From Paracentrotus lividus (Eukaryota > Echinodermata > Echinoidea > Camarodonta > Echinidae): DNA of 64,000 nucleotides. Made by a program: the position numbers and the translations under genes. A model generated the notes under the pieces. That model did not search any database, was not told the DNA's origin, and worked only from the letters and a program-made list of their open reading frames with translations. This document shows positions 11,585 to 22,400 of the stretch, piece by piece. The stretch lies in contig CALNVZ010002100.1 in NCBI GenBank assembly GCA_940671915.1, positions 71,011,672 to 71,075,671 on the forward strand, written 5' to 3'. Each line of letters opens with the position of its first letter. Within the stretch, counting starts at the first letter, position 1.

Positions 11585-12358
11585 GAGTAAAGTGCCCAAA
11601 ATTCGACCACTTAAGCTTTTTGCAGCTCTAGTTTGAAAATGAAAAACATATCATCTTTCATTTTCAACAGATATTAGAAGCATATTATAAATTAAATAAT
11701 TGTTATAATTTTTTTTTAAATCAAAAACTATTTGATAGTAAAATCGGAAGTTTTATAACGCCTACCTTCTTGCCGAGATTAGACATACCGTTGCATAAAT
11801 TCTACCAGGCGTGAAAAGTCAGTACGCACCGCGCGCCGCTGAAATCTTGGCTCACTCGCAGCACTGGTAGCACATCGCGCTCTGCCGACAGACTGGGGCC
11901 GCCGCGGCATGAATACCCGGTCGAAACTAGGGCAGAGAAAAAAATCTAGCAAGTCACATGATTGCAGTGTTGTAACTCTAGCACTGTAAAGTCACTTCCG
12001 GGTTTCTTTTTTCAGTAGGATAGTTACGATCGGGGCTCGAGCGTGGCAAAAAACTGCGTCATCAAACCTCAAATTTTCGGAGTTTTAACACATTTTTCCT
12101 GATCATTTTTTCTTAACTTTTCGCTAAGCGCGCAGGGGCTTCAAGATTTTGAGCAAAATCTGGAATTTTAGGGGCAAAATTAAGGTATTTAGTATGATTT
12201 TTTTGTGATTCTTTTTTTTTTTTTGGACTTCAGTGACAATGTGTGCTTGTGATATGAGTTGATTGGAGTGTGTTTGAGTGCGTTTTGGGGTTCTATTTTC
12301 CATATTTGTCTGAAACTGGTCGAATCTCAGCAAGGGTCGAATTTCGGGCACTTTGCTC
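11585..12358. mobile_element. TA-flanked MITE (Tc1/mariner-type target), 774 bp
   Basis: GAGTAAAGTGCCCAAAATTC from 11585 faces GGTCGAATTTCGGGCACTTT, ending GCTC at 12358. The ~24-bp imperfect TIRs differ at about two positions. TA dinucleotides flank both ends (11583-11584, 12359-12360). The TA target suggests a Tc1/mariner-type element. No transposase frame is visible. Confidence 0.65.
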
Positions 12359-13159
12359 TAGGCCTATGTTGGAGATAACCCGGAACAGTTTACAGTTTAC
12401 CTGTGCTACTCTTCTAACATGTCACCCTTGTCTGTCTGCCGAAACCCACAATAGCCTGCTAGTGCTATCCCTCTTCTTTTTACATAAAATTGATGCCTAC
12501 CGAACTGCCACAATACAGATATCTTCACCCACTGGTTTTCTGGACCTACAGGAATCTCCAAAATAGTGGAGGGATCAGGCAAGAGAGAGAGAGCCTATTG
12601 AGATTAAGATTGAAAATTGGTGTTAGTTCCAGGGTGTTTTGTAAAATCGTGGGTTTACGTGGGTGCGCAGACATAGATTCTACATGTAAGCATTACCCAG
12701 ACTTAGCCACTCTTACTTAGTCTTACCATAGTATTAGTTAGATCTACAATTTACTACACTCACATACGAGTCAACCACATGCACATGCACACATAACTTG
12801 TTCTGTTACTTTGATCTAACTATGTTAGATCTATATCACATTATCACCTTAATTTTAAACAGTATTGACTTGAGATAATTAAACTGTTGCATCCCAAAAA
12901 TTTAACCTAATAATGCATGGCTAATGCCATGGTGAGGTTGAGTGACACTCACTCAGTCATTATGATGAGGTGGCCTTCTTCGCGCAAATTAAAAAAAAAA
13001 ATGAATGTGAAATTTATTCAACAACACAAAAAAAACAGACAAACAATTTATCATTGATATCATATTTTACGCAAAATAAACAAAAATTTGATGAAAACCA
13101 CCGGATCAATGGCAAAAACAGAAGACCATTATCATCTGACATTATAATATTCGTTTGTT

Positions 13160-13303
13160 CGTAGACGTCGTCGTCATCGGAACCCAATCCTGGCCTGGCC
13201 CTGAGCCTGGCTGGGCCTTGATGACTGTTTGCTCGGCCTTGCCTTGCCCGTGAGATCGAGGCATGATGTTGCTGGCTGGTGTCGATCCACGGCTAGTCAT
13301 GAG
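13160..13303 (-). other. Possible upstream exon on the minus strand
   Basis: After a TGTGTTGCAG acceptor (13304-13306) there is CTC then ATG (13298-13300) opening MTSRGSTPASNIMPRSHGQG and KAEQTVIKAQPGSGPGQDW before a stop. A candidate first exon with a GTAAGT donor (13452-13457) lies just upstream and contains AAAATGGCGAGG. Base composition is more GC-rich than its surroundings. It could be the 5' leader of the dynein gene, but I see no strong donor to connect it to 10889, so it may be a separate short transcript. Confidence 0.35.
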
Positions 13304-13790
13304 CTGCAACACAAATATAGATTTCTAACAGTTAGATCTAACCAGTTAGAAAGGGGTCTAAGTTAGATCTATGTCAAAATCATTATAAATTATACTCACA
13401 TTTTCCCAATATCCAATGCAGGTCAGATTACATCCAACACTAACACATGCGACTTACAATTACGAATATTCCTCAATCCTCGCCATTTTACAAGGAATTT
13501 TCTATCGATTTCTCTTGCAAAACAAAAAGTCCGAAGTTCGACACAGGCTTCCTCGGTTGTTAAGGTGAATTTCCGGAAATTCCCGACTAATCCCGAAACA
13601 CTGTATGCACGCTTAGAAAATTATTTTGAGATATATTCAGTTTAAAATATTTTAAACACAATTTAAACATCCAAATAAAAAATTAAATTATTTATCAGTT
13701 ATTAATAAGAGATATTGTTTCTTTTTTAAGCAATGAAATGTATTTCCTATGACTGTAATTCAACAACCGAGTGACTACTAGTAATTGATG

Positions 13791-13815
13791 GTTGTCGCGC
13801 AGCAACGTGACGTCA
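13791..13815. promoter_or_regulatory. Imperfect X-box-like inverted repeat next to a CRE
   Basis: GTTGTC (13791-13796), a 4-nt spacer and AGCAAC (13801-13806) resemble the two halves of an RFX X-box, which drives ciliary genes. The spacer is one base too long and the left half has one mismatch. A perfect TGACGTCA (CRE/ATF site) follows at 13808-13815. The site lies between the divergent dynein and IQUB genes. Function is inferred only. Confidence 0.35.
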
Positions 13816-14447
13816 TCAAAAACAACTGCACGTTTTGTGTGTACGGTACGATATTGAACGGGAAAAGACGAATACGAGTCTCGAGTGTGTATGTAACGAG
13901 CGTCTGCGATACTGAACAAGTTTACAGCATAAACTCAAATGTGTTTACCGCATCACCACCGGCCTAGGAAAATTGTGTATCCGTTGGGAAATATTTGGTG
14001 CGTGTGTTTTGATCGTGACATGGCTAGCTCTAGCACAGACGTCTTCCTCTGTTTCATTACCCAGCTCTGAGTGAAACTTTGAGCATTACACCAGTGATTT
14101 AATAATACGTGAGTAAAAACGTAGCATAAGTTGCCAACGTTACTTGGGTAGGCCTAACTGTTAACTGTTAGTTTCTATACTTTCATTCATATCGTCATGA
14201 TCAGATGATTGTGCATTCTGCTTTTTTTTTTTACTGTCTTATTTCAATTGAGTTTGACTTTGGGGAAGTTGGCTGCCTTGTTTTTGTGGCACTGCCTCTG
14301 GCTCTGCCAGTGAGTGACACTGCGGTCTCAGTCTGTGCTGCACTGTTGTTTTGCCGTAATGAGTGTGATAACTGAGTGATATGTGCCTTGCACTGTGCAG
14401 TGCAACTTAAGTGGCAGTTTGAATAGTTCGTTTTTACATGACTATAC

Positions 14448-14478
14448 ACAGCCCCGTTGCCGAAGGCGATGGGGCTGT
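14448..14478. repeat. Perfectly foldable hairpin, 3-nt loop
   Basis: ACAGCCCC (14448-14455) pairs with GGGGCTGT (14471-14478). The inside (GTTGCC-GAA-GGCGAT) also pairs, with two G-T wobbles. The whole is a 14-bp stem with a GAA loop. It is likely the end of a small transposon; no matching partner was found. Confidence 0.5.
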
Positions 14479-14927
14479 ACTACTACTTCCACCACCCGCA
14501 TTTACAGCGAAATTTTCAGCAGTGATGTGCGATCAGGTGATTATACTGGTCAATTTAATCAATCTAATGTTAAAATGTTGTTGTAAGGTTTCTATGATGT
14601 TTCACGCGTAACAACGACTAAAAATGAAAGTATATAAGAGCTTCTTGACTTACCAATTGAATTTTCCGTTGGCCTTGTCTCTTCTCATAGTGTTGGTGCC
14701 ATCGCTGCCATTTTCTATGACGTCATTTTACTGTGCGAAGACGTATTTAACTCTGTGGCGAAGACAATGCACGCACGGAGAAATATACGTTGATGGACTC
14801 AAATTTCCTGTATTTTTCTACATTATTAGTTGATTACTTCATGTGAAACATTCGCAGATGTCACCAATTCGAGGAAAAATTTCAAAGATTTGATTCAATG
14901 TGAGTATGAATTCAAATAAGGTATTTT

Positions 14928-15018
14928 TGACCACGAAATTTGTGGTCATGTATAGATATTTTCAAAACTTCGCCAAATATGTCTACTGGTTCGTCAGTTC
15001 CCGTCGCTTCGCGACGGG
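14928..15018. repeat. Two short palindromes in the intergenic region
   Basis: TGACCAC (14928-14934) pairs with GTGGTCA (14942-14948). CCCGTCGC (15000-15007) pairs with GCGACGGG (15011-15018) around a TTC loop. Together with the hairpin at 14448 they make three strong stems in 570 bp. They probably belong to a mobile element whose limits I cannot fix. Confidence 0.45.
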
Positions 15019-15374
15019 GGCTGGTCGGTTTAGTTTTTACAGAGCTAGAGTAGAGAACAATGCATTGCCATTTTGATTGTTGGGCACTCTGATTAGCTAT
15101 CGCGTGGAGCTCCGCCTCCTGGTTGCGATGACTGAAGTGCGTTGACCGTAACTGAACAACGCGATTCAGTGTTGTCAATCATAACCAAAGTGGACCCATT
15201 TCGCAAGAAAAACTGCAAGACTCGACTTCACAAAACGTTTTCCGCAAAACCACTCTTTCAATATTTTTTAGAATAAAGAAGAGAAATATAAAAAGGAACT
15301 TCAACGAATCCACTGTCGGCCTCCACTCGACAGTTGAAAACGTATAAAAAAATAATGTAGACCTAGAAGTCTAA

Positions 15375-15687
15375 TGGTTTTTGAGACCTTTGCTGGGGTG
15401 TCCAGTCCCCTGAACTTCCCGCATGAGTGGAGCGTAGCGATCTGTGTGTATCACCCACACAAGAGAATCCCCATTGGTTTTCCATGTGAACGCCTAGTGC
15501 ACACTGAGATGAGACGGATTCCCGACTTATCTTTTTTTATACTTATATCCTGAAATAAAGACACTAAAACGAGATTTCATGTAATATAACTTAATTTTAT
15601 TATAGTGTTAGGATTCAGTCTTTCATATTATCTAACTGTGAATAAAAATTAAATGTTTCCTTCTCCCAGCACTATATACCAGCTTTA
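15375..15687 (+). repeat. Dispersed repeat, upstream copy (copy 1 of 2)
   Basis: Runs from TTTTGAGACCTTTGCTGGGG to CCTTCTCCCAGCACTATATA and ends at an A-rich run. A copy in the same orientation lies at 27806-28905, split there by another element. The two copies bracket IQUB. There is no evident coding capacity. Confidence 0.75.
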
Positions 15688-15867
15688 AAAAAAAATAGAT
15701 GTAATTTTGCTTTATTGTACAATCAATGTTTGAAACAGTGAAATTTACCCTCTTTTATTTCAGAGACAAAATAACCAATTATAATTAATTCTGATTCTAA
15801 TTATATTTTGAAAATCAATTTGTCATTTACTGAATACAGAAAAGAAGTCCCTTGTCAAGAAGGCAAG

Positions 15868-16474
15868 ATGTCTGAAGAACAACCGGTTGAACCAGTTCCA
15901 ACAGAAGAAGTAGACAATTCCCAGCAAACAGAAGGAGAAGAAATCAGTCAGGAAGAAGAACAAGTCCCTACAACTCAAGATGAAAGCAAAGACATTGTAG
16001 AAAACGCTGTAGAATCTGAACAAAATATCGAGGACAAACCAGAGGTTCCCAGTGGTGATAATGAAAGAACAGAAGAGGCTCAAGGGAGCAGAGAGGTGGT
16101 AGGTGGTACAGAAGATCAGAAAACTGAAGAAGTAAAAAGTGATGAACCTACCGTTGAAACCCCAGCTGAAGGTCAAGATACATCTACTGCTCAGGAAGAT
16201 GTGGCTGAACAAGGGAATGATGAAGGGGGTGCTGTAGACGAAACGGTTCCAGAACAAGATCAGCCTACTGATGCTGCAGCCCAGCAGTCCGCAGAGGACA
16301 TTCAGGAAACAGGAGATGTAGGAAGTGACCAGCAACAGACAGCAGAAGAGACTGCTCCTGTCACAGGGGATATGGGTATGGCTACAGAAGAGACAGGAGA
16401 CACTCATGAAGTAGATCCACATGCATCATCACCACAACCTGATCCTGATATGATGGTCAATGCTACAGCAACAG
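15868..16474 (+). CDS. IQUB: IQUB exon 1 (acidic N-terminal tail)
   Basis: 202 codons plus one base before GTAAGA. Glu, Gln, Thr, Asp and Pro dominate (for example [19 protein letters not shown]), as expected for a disordered region. The ATG at 15868 is preferred over an in-frame ATG at 15808 because the bases between look like leader sequence and include an acceptor-like ATACAG. Confidence 0.85.
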
Positions 16475-19400
16475 GTAAGATCAGCATATTGAAACTGAAG
16501 CTTGTTTTACATTATAAGGTTCAATGTTTAAAATTATAAAAAATGATGATAAAAATCATGTAATATTATAATTGTACAATGTATTCTCTCAGAATTGTTT
16601 GAATACTGCAACTATCTATGATAATTTTATTCATGTTTTGACTGAATTGTAGTTTTTTTTTCTTTTCATTTAGTTCTGTTTTTTTTTATCTGTTTTTTTT
16701 TTCTACAAGATCAAATTTTATACTTAATTGAGGACAATTTTGAGGACAACCGCCCCCCATCCATTTCTGTGTTTTTTGTTTTTCTTTTTTCTTTCATCCT
16801 TTTTTGGGGTCATTCCATCTGGATTCACCCAATGGGTTACACCCTACCGTCTTAGAATTCGCTCAAATTTGGTACACATAAAGTTTAACATAATTACCTT
16901 CCCATGAAACAAAAAAAATTAGCGTAAACTGTCCGTCGGTTTCCGTGCTATGGCCTGCCCGTTTTTATTTGTTTTGGCAAAAATGGGTGTGACCTTCCAT
17001 GTCAACGGCACAATGCGCCTGAACTGGTTGACCAATTTTTGTGAAACTGGTACCATTCAAAAGAAAATTCAAAGAGGAATTCAAAAATGGTATCAAAAAT
17101 ATTATTGGAGCAATTTAAAGTGCTATGACCTTTGACCTATCCTTTAACCTTGATTTTGACCCCCAGACGAATAATATTTTTTCTTGATTTTTATGTATGT
17201 TAATTGTCAGTATAATATTAACATAACATGTAAATATCTATAATGATATTTTATTTCTTCACCTTTAAAAACTCTTTTAAATGTAATTTACAAAGTTACT
17301 GTTACCCCCACATAGTGATATTTGTGTTGGTAATGTGTGTACAAATCTCCATAATAGGCTTACTTGAATACTTCCAAACTGAAGTTAAATTAGATTCAAT
17401 TAATACAGGAAACTAAACTTTTCAGATGATAAAGGAAACATTAAACACAATAATAATGTACACATGTACGCATAGCTGCCAACTGTTACGAAAAATTCGT
17501 AATTATTACGAATTTTTACCCTTTATACGAAAATACGAATGCACCTTCAAAAATTACGAATATGAGCGCCATTATACATGTATTATATTATGACCACTCA
17601 CGCACGTGTTATATGCATGTTCTATGTAGTTCTACTACGGCGCGCGCGTACGTACGTACGTGCACATGAAAGCAACACACGAAAACAGCGCATTCGTAGT
17701 GAAGGCGGAAGGCCATTCAAAGTACATGCACGTTGATCTTAGTGCATACACACAGCGAAAGACGAAAACAGCGCATTCGCGTGAACATGCATGTTGATGT
17801 TATAGTGCATACACACATGTATGGTACGAGTGTTGTGATGTCGCGAGCGAACGTCGACCGTATTTTGTCTCCTCTTCTTCTCTAGTTTTGGACCATATAA
17901 ATGGTGGAAAATGGAGCGTAAAAAGGGACAATGTTACAACAGCAAATATGGAACAGAGTTTGACTTCATCACCAAATCGGGAAAAAGCAAACAACATGCA
18001 TTTTGTACGATATGTCGAAGGGATATCTCCATCGCTCATGGCGGCCGTAGTGACATTGTTTTGCATACCAAATCAAAACTTCACATCGGGAATTTTGAAT
18101 CTGAATCTTCATCCACACACAAGATAACTTCAGTTCATGGATGTCAACTTTGCAGGATTTAAATGTTACGCGAGCTGAGTGCTTGTTTACATCATTCTAC
18201 TTGGAGCACAATATTCCTCTTTCTGCTGAATAATAATCCAAATGTATTGATACAATGTAAAAATTGTAAGTGATATTGTGAATGCTCATATTTCATTGAG
18301 TTATTCATTCATCTTCAGATTCATGAAAAAATTTTGGCAATAATTTTCTCAAACCTAAGCTCCACCCTAAAAACAACAGAAAAAAAAAGGTTTAAATGCT
18401 CCAAAATAGGGCTCAGATTGCACCAGAGAGCACCTAGAACCCCAGAGCGTCCAGGGCCCTTAGGCGGGCCCTGGACCCCGGCCGCAAGGGACTTCGCGCT
18501 CATGATGTGCGCTTCGCGCACATGTTGATGTGCGCTATGCGCACATTTCTGTGTTTTTTATCTGATCGTTACTAATTTGAAATTTCAAATGTTGGCAGCT
18601 ATGTGTACGTAGACTCCATTTGCTTATGAATAGAGACATTTGTTTAGCCCTTTTGATTGGGGTGCCGTAGGTATACAAATCATCAGAAATCTGCGGTTTT
18701 GACAGAAACAAAATGCTTCCTACATGTAGTCAGCTCTACTGTTCCAAACTGGATACATCCTTAAGATCTTTGAAGCATCAGCAACAGATATGGAATACTT
18801 TATGGTATTTGATTGTAATGTTACTTCAGTTTGAAAGTATTCATGTATAATGGAGTCTTGTACACACATTACCAACACAAATATCAGTATGTGGGGTTAA
18901 CAGTAAATTTGTAAATTACATTTAAAAGAGTTTTTAAAGGTGAAGAAATAAAATATCATCCTAAATATTTACATGTTATGTTAATATTATACTGACAATT
19001 AACATACATAAAAATCAAGTAAAAATATTATTCGTCTGGGGGTCAAAATCAAGGTTAAAGGAAAGGTCAAAGGTCATAGCACTTTAAATTGCTCCAATAA
19101 TATTTCTGATACCATTTTTTGATTCCTCTTTGAATTTCCTTTTGAATGGTACCAGTTTCACAAAAATTGGTCAACCAGTTCAGGCGCATTGTACCGTTGA
19201 AATGGAGAGTCACACCCATTTTTGCCAAAACAAATAAAAAAGGGCGGGCCATAGCTCGGAAACCGACGGACCGTTTACGTTAATTTTTTTTGTTTCATGG
19301 GAAGGTAATGTTAAATTTTATGTGTACCAAATTTGAGCAAATTCTGAGATGGAAGGGTGCAAAATTGCACTTTCATTGGGTAAATTGGCATGGAATGACC

Positions 19401-22400
19401 CTTTTATAATTATGTAGTATCAATAAGAAGACCTTTTCTGGACAATTACTATTGCACCAGTAATGCAACAATGTTTTTATTTTCATTTTATAGTGAAATT
19501 TGTGCTGATGCCAAGTGGACAGGTTACAACAATGGCATGTGCTATAGGACAAACCATGCATGATTTAAAGGAGCATCTAGCTAGTGAATTGCGGATGCCT
19601 GCAGACAAACTTGTCTTTATGTTTGATGGTAAGACCACACTTACTTCCCTTTCCACTCATGTTCATTTGATTTTCATTTAAAAGTTAGGTTTCAACCCTG
19701 GGTTCATTATTTTGCACACTTCATGAGAAGCACAACATACACATTCCAAACGATTGCAACAAGGGATGGTGTTTATTATACAGCAATGTCACAGATGGTG
19801 ATCCCAAAATTGCAATAGTACAATCTTTCAGTTTAAGACTCACAGAAGTTTAGACTGGATCTTAATTTTAAAGAATATCACATGTTTAAATGGCACATGG
19901 ACAGAATATTTTACTGTTTCTTAAAGGCCAGAAAAATGCCCTTTGGTGTTTGAAGGTTTTTTTTTTAGTCTTAACTGTTACTTATTTGTACAATATTTTG
20001 CCATTTGATCTTTTAGTTATTCTTGTACAAGTTTTGAAAACACTAAAAATGTAGTTACTTAGGTCTCCCAAACCGTAGAAGCTTAGTGTGTAATTCATAA
20101 GAATTCCTTTGATTGTATGTTGATTCTTGAACCTATGTATACAATCCTATGATAATGGCCTTTGAGAACTTTCCAGTAAAAAAATATAGATATAAATTTA
20201 TTTTTGTTTTTGTTTCACCTCAGGTTCTGATGTAAATGCAGACATGACCTTAGCATCCATCGGTGTAGGACCCAATGGAGCTGTACAGCTGGAGATCTCT
20301 TCATCTGATCCTGTCAATGTTCCACTAAGGGCACCCAAACCTAAACCAGAATATAACATGCCAGATATCATCACTACTAGAATAGAAAGAGGTTCGTGCT
20401 AAACTATTTCAAATTATTTCTTGTGGTATAGGGATAGTTCTCAAATGATTTAAAGGACGTATGTTAAATATTTTAGTGTGTATAGATCTGGCCTGACACT
20501 AAGAGGGGCTGGGACACATGGGCTCTGAAAAAAAAACATCAAATTATAAAACAAGAAATTTATTCGTGCACACAGTCCCTTTGGACAATAAATAGGTGAA
20601 ATGCTGCATTGACTAATCTCTTTTTCTTAAAGAAACTGAACAAAAATTAATATCGTAGTTTTTAAATTTTATAGTTTACCTCGTCAGTATGAAATTTAAT
20701 TTCATTTGAAATGATCAGAATCATTGAGTAAAATCTCACTAGAATATATTCATAGACCATCTCTTAGGAGCCACAAGGGCAATTAACTAAATGAGCATAA
20801 CATCTTATCAGTTAATAATATTCTGGCTCTCAATGAGGAATATAGTGGATTGTATCTCTATGCCTTGACTATAGCTGTTTTTTTAACGTTGACATTGAGT
20901 TTATTATAAATTTTATAAATATGATCCCCCCACAGAGGATGGGACAGTTGATGATGTTGTGGTTGAGATTGAGCGCACTACAAGGCGTAAACCGTTCCTG
21001 GGAGGGTTTCGTCACAGGCTCACTGGGGTAGAGTTCCACAATGCATCAGCACAAACCAAAGGCAGAGTGCGTACAGATGATGGGATTACTAGGTTTTGTC
21101 GAGACACCCAGACTGTCTCTGCTAAGAACAGACTTCAGCAGACCACATTGGAGACCTCAACACAGATGACTACTATTGGATGTTACGTGGCTAACATGAC
21201 GGATAAACTTGTGGTACCAGGCAGATATGAGACTGCAGATGAGTACCACAGGAAACGACTTGAAAAGGTATGTTGGTCTCTAGAAATGCAAGGCTTTGTA
21301 CAGACCACTCTCGTTGTAACAAGCTGTTTGGGACAAAGTTGATCATTTCGCTATAGCGAAATCTTGATAAAAAACAATTTCTCTCTCACTTTCATGTAAA
21401 TATTTCTAACTAGGAGCTTAAAATTGATCTCTATTTTGAAGCTGATACTGCTGCTGATAACAGTAATAATTAACCATTCTTAAATAGCGCATGTGACAAA
21501 AAAAAAGTGAATTTAAGTCTGTATGTGCTTATGATGGTTCTGAAATATGTTGTTCTTGTTTCTTTATTTAGGTTATCATCTTGCAGTCATATTTCCGACG
21601 ATGGCAAGCTAAGAACATTGTGGTACGACTGAAGGAGGATATGGTCAAGAGACGTGAGTGGGAGCGCCGGGAGGAGATGCGTAAGATCAAGGAAAAAGAG
21701 GAACGTATCAGGAGGGAATTTGAACGACGCATGAATCCTCGTACCAAGGAAGACTTTGATCTCCTATACCATGCTTTAGAAAGTAAGTTTTGTAAAGAAT
21801 TTAGATTCTCATTATGATCATGCCTTGTTTCCAGATTGTGTTGTCAACTCACAATGTCAAACTCATTTCAAACTGATTGCAGATGGCATTTTTTTTTCAA
21901 GATGTAGCTAAATGTGGACTTTCACAGGTCCATATGTTAATGGGATCTATGTTATGTATGAAAAATTCCTGACTCTAATCATCTCTGTTACAATTGTTTT
22001 TTACTCCTCAATTAAACGATGAGTAGCAGAAATAAATCATTAAAAGCTGTGTTATATCATAATTTATGTGAAAATGGCTCCAAGTTCGGCAAGCAAATGG
22101 ATGTCATGTCTTGTCATATTACAATGTAAAGCCTTACATTCATTTACACAAAACAAAGAAAAGTTGAATTTCTTGTAGCTTTGGTAAGCATGATGATACC
22201 ATATTGCCAGAAACAAACAACACTATCTCCAACATTAAATATATCCTTTAATTTTCTTCATCTAATTAGAATGGAGGCAGGAAGAACTAGCACAAATTGA
22301 CGATACAACGAGTGGTGCACAACGGAAAGCTGCCCTCTGTCATTTGTTGGATCAGGAAACCCAATTAATTGCGGCTATAGGAAGACACAAGTTAGAAGCA

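Larger units (their letters stand above)
17471..18603 (+). mobile_element. hAT-like element inside the inverted-repeat element
   Basis: CATAGCTGCCAAC (17471-17483) faces GTTGGCAGCTATG (18591-18603), a perfect 13-bp TIR flanked on both sides by TGTACG. Next to the left end come repeated ACGAA/TTCGT words. One frame (17911-18162) has a BED-like zinc finger typical of hAT transposases. Only the N-terminal part is present, so it is a deletion derivative. Confidence 0.65.
16808..19401. mobile_element. Long inverted-repeat element in IQUB intron 1 (GGGTCATTCCAT ends)
   Basis: Left arm about 16808-17400 and right arm about 18615-19401 are inverted copies, including stretches such as CAAATTTGGTACACATAAA and TTGGTAATGTGTGTACAA. 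The ends are (G)GGTCATTCCAT and ATGGAATGACCC, flanked by T runs. The ends resemble those of the element at 4869-6944. The arms read the same degenerate frame ([14 protein letters not shown]) on opposite strands, but there is no convincing protein. A hAT-like element fills the centre. Confidence 0.75.

Noticed and set aside
15140-15155. Second X-box candidate (GTTGACCGTAAC)
   Set aside because: The right half lacks the required purine and the match is no better than chance in AT-rich DNA of this length.
15823-16422. 199-codon open frame on the minus strand
   Set aside because: It is the shadow of the Glu/Gln-rich IQUB exon 1; it reads as Phe/Ser/Leu-rich nonsense.
16950-17135. Possible small protein [15 protein letters not shown]...
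   Set aside because: The same frame occurs inverted at 19067-19252 in the other arm of a repeat, with no sign of selection or of a start context.
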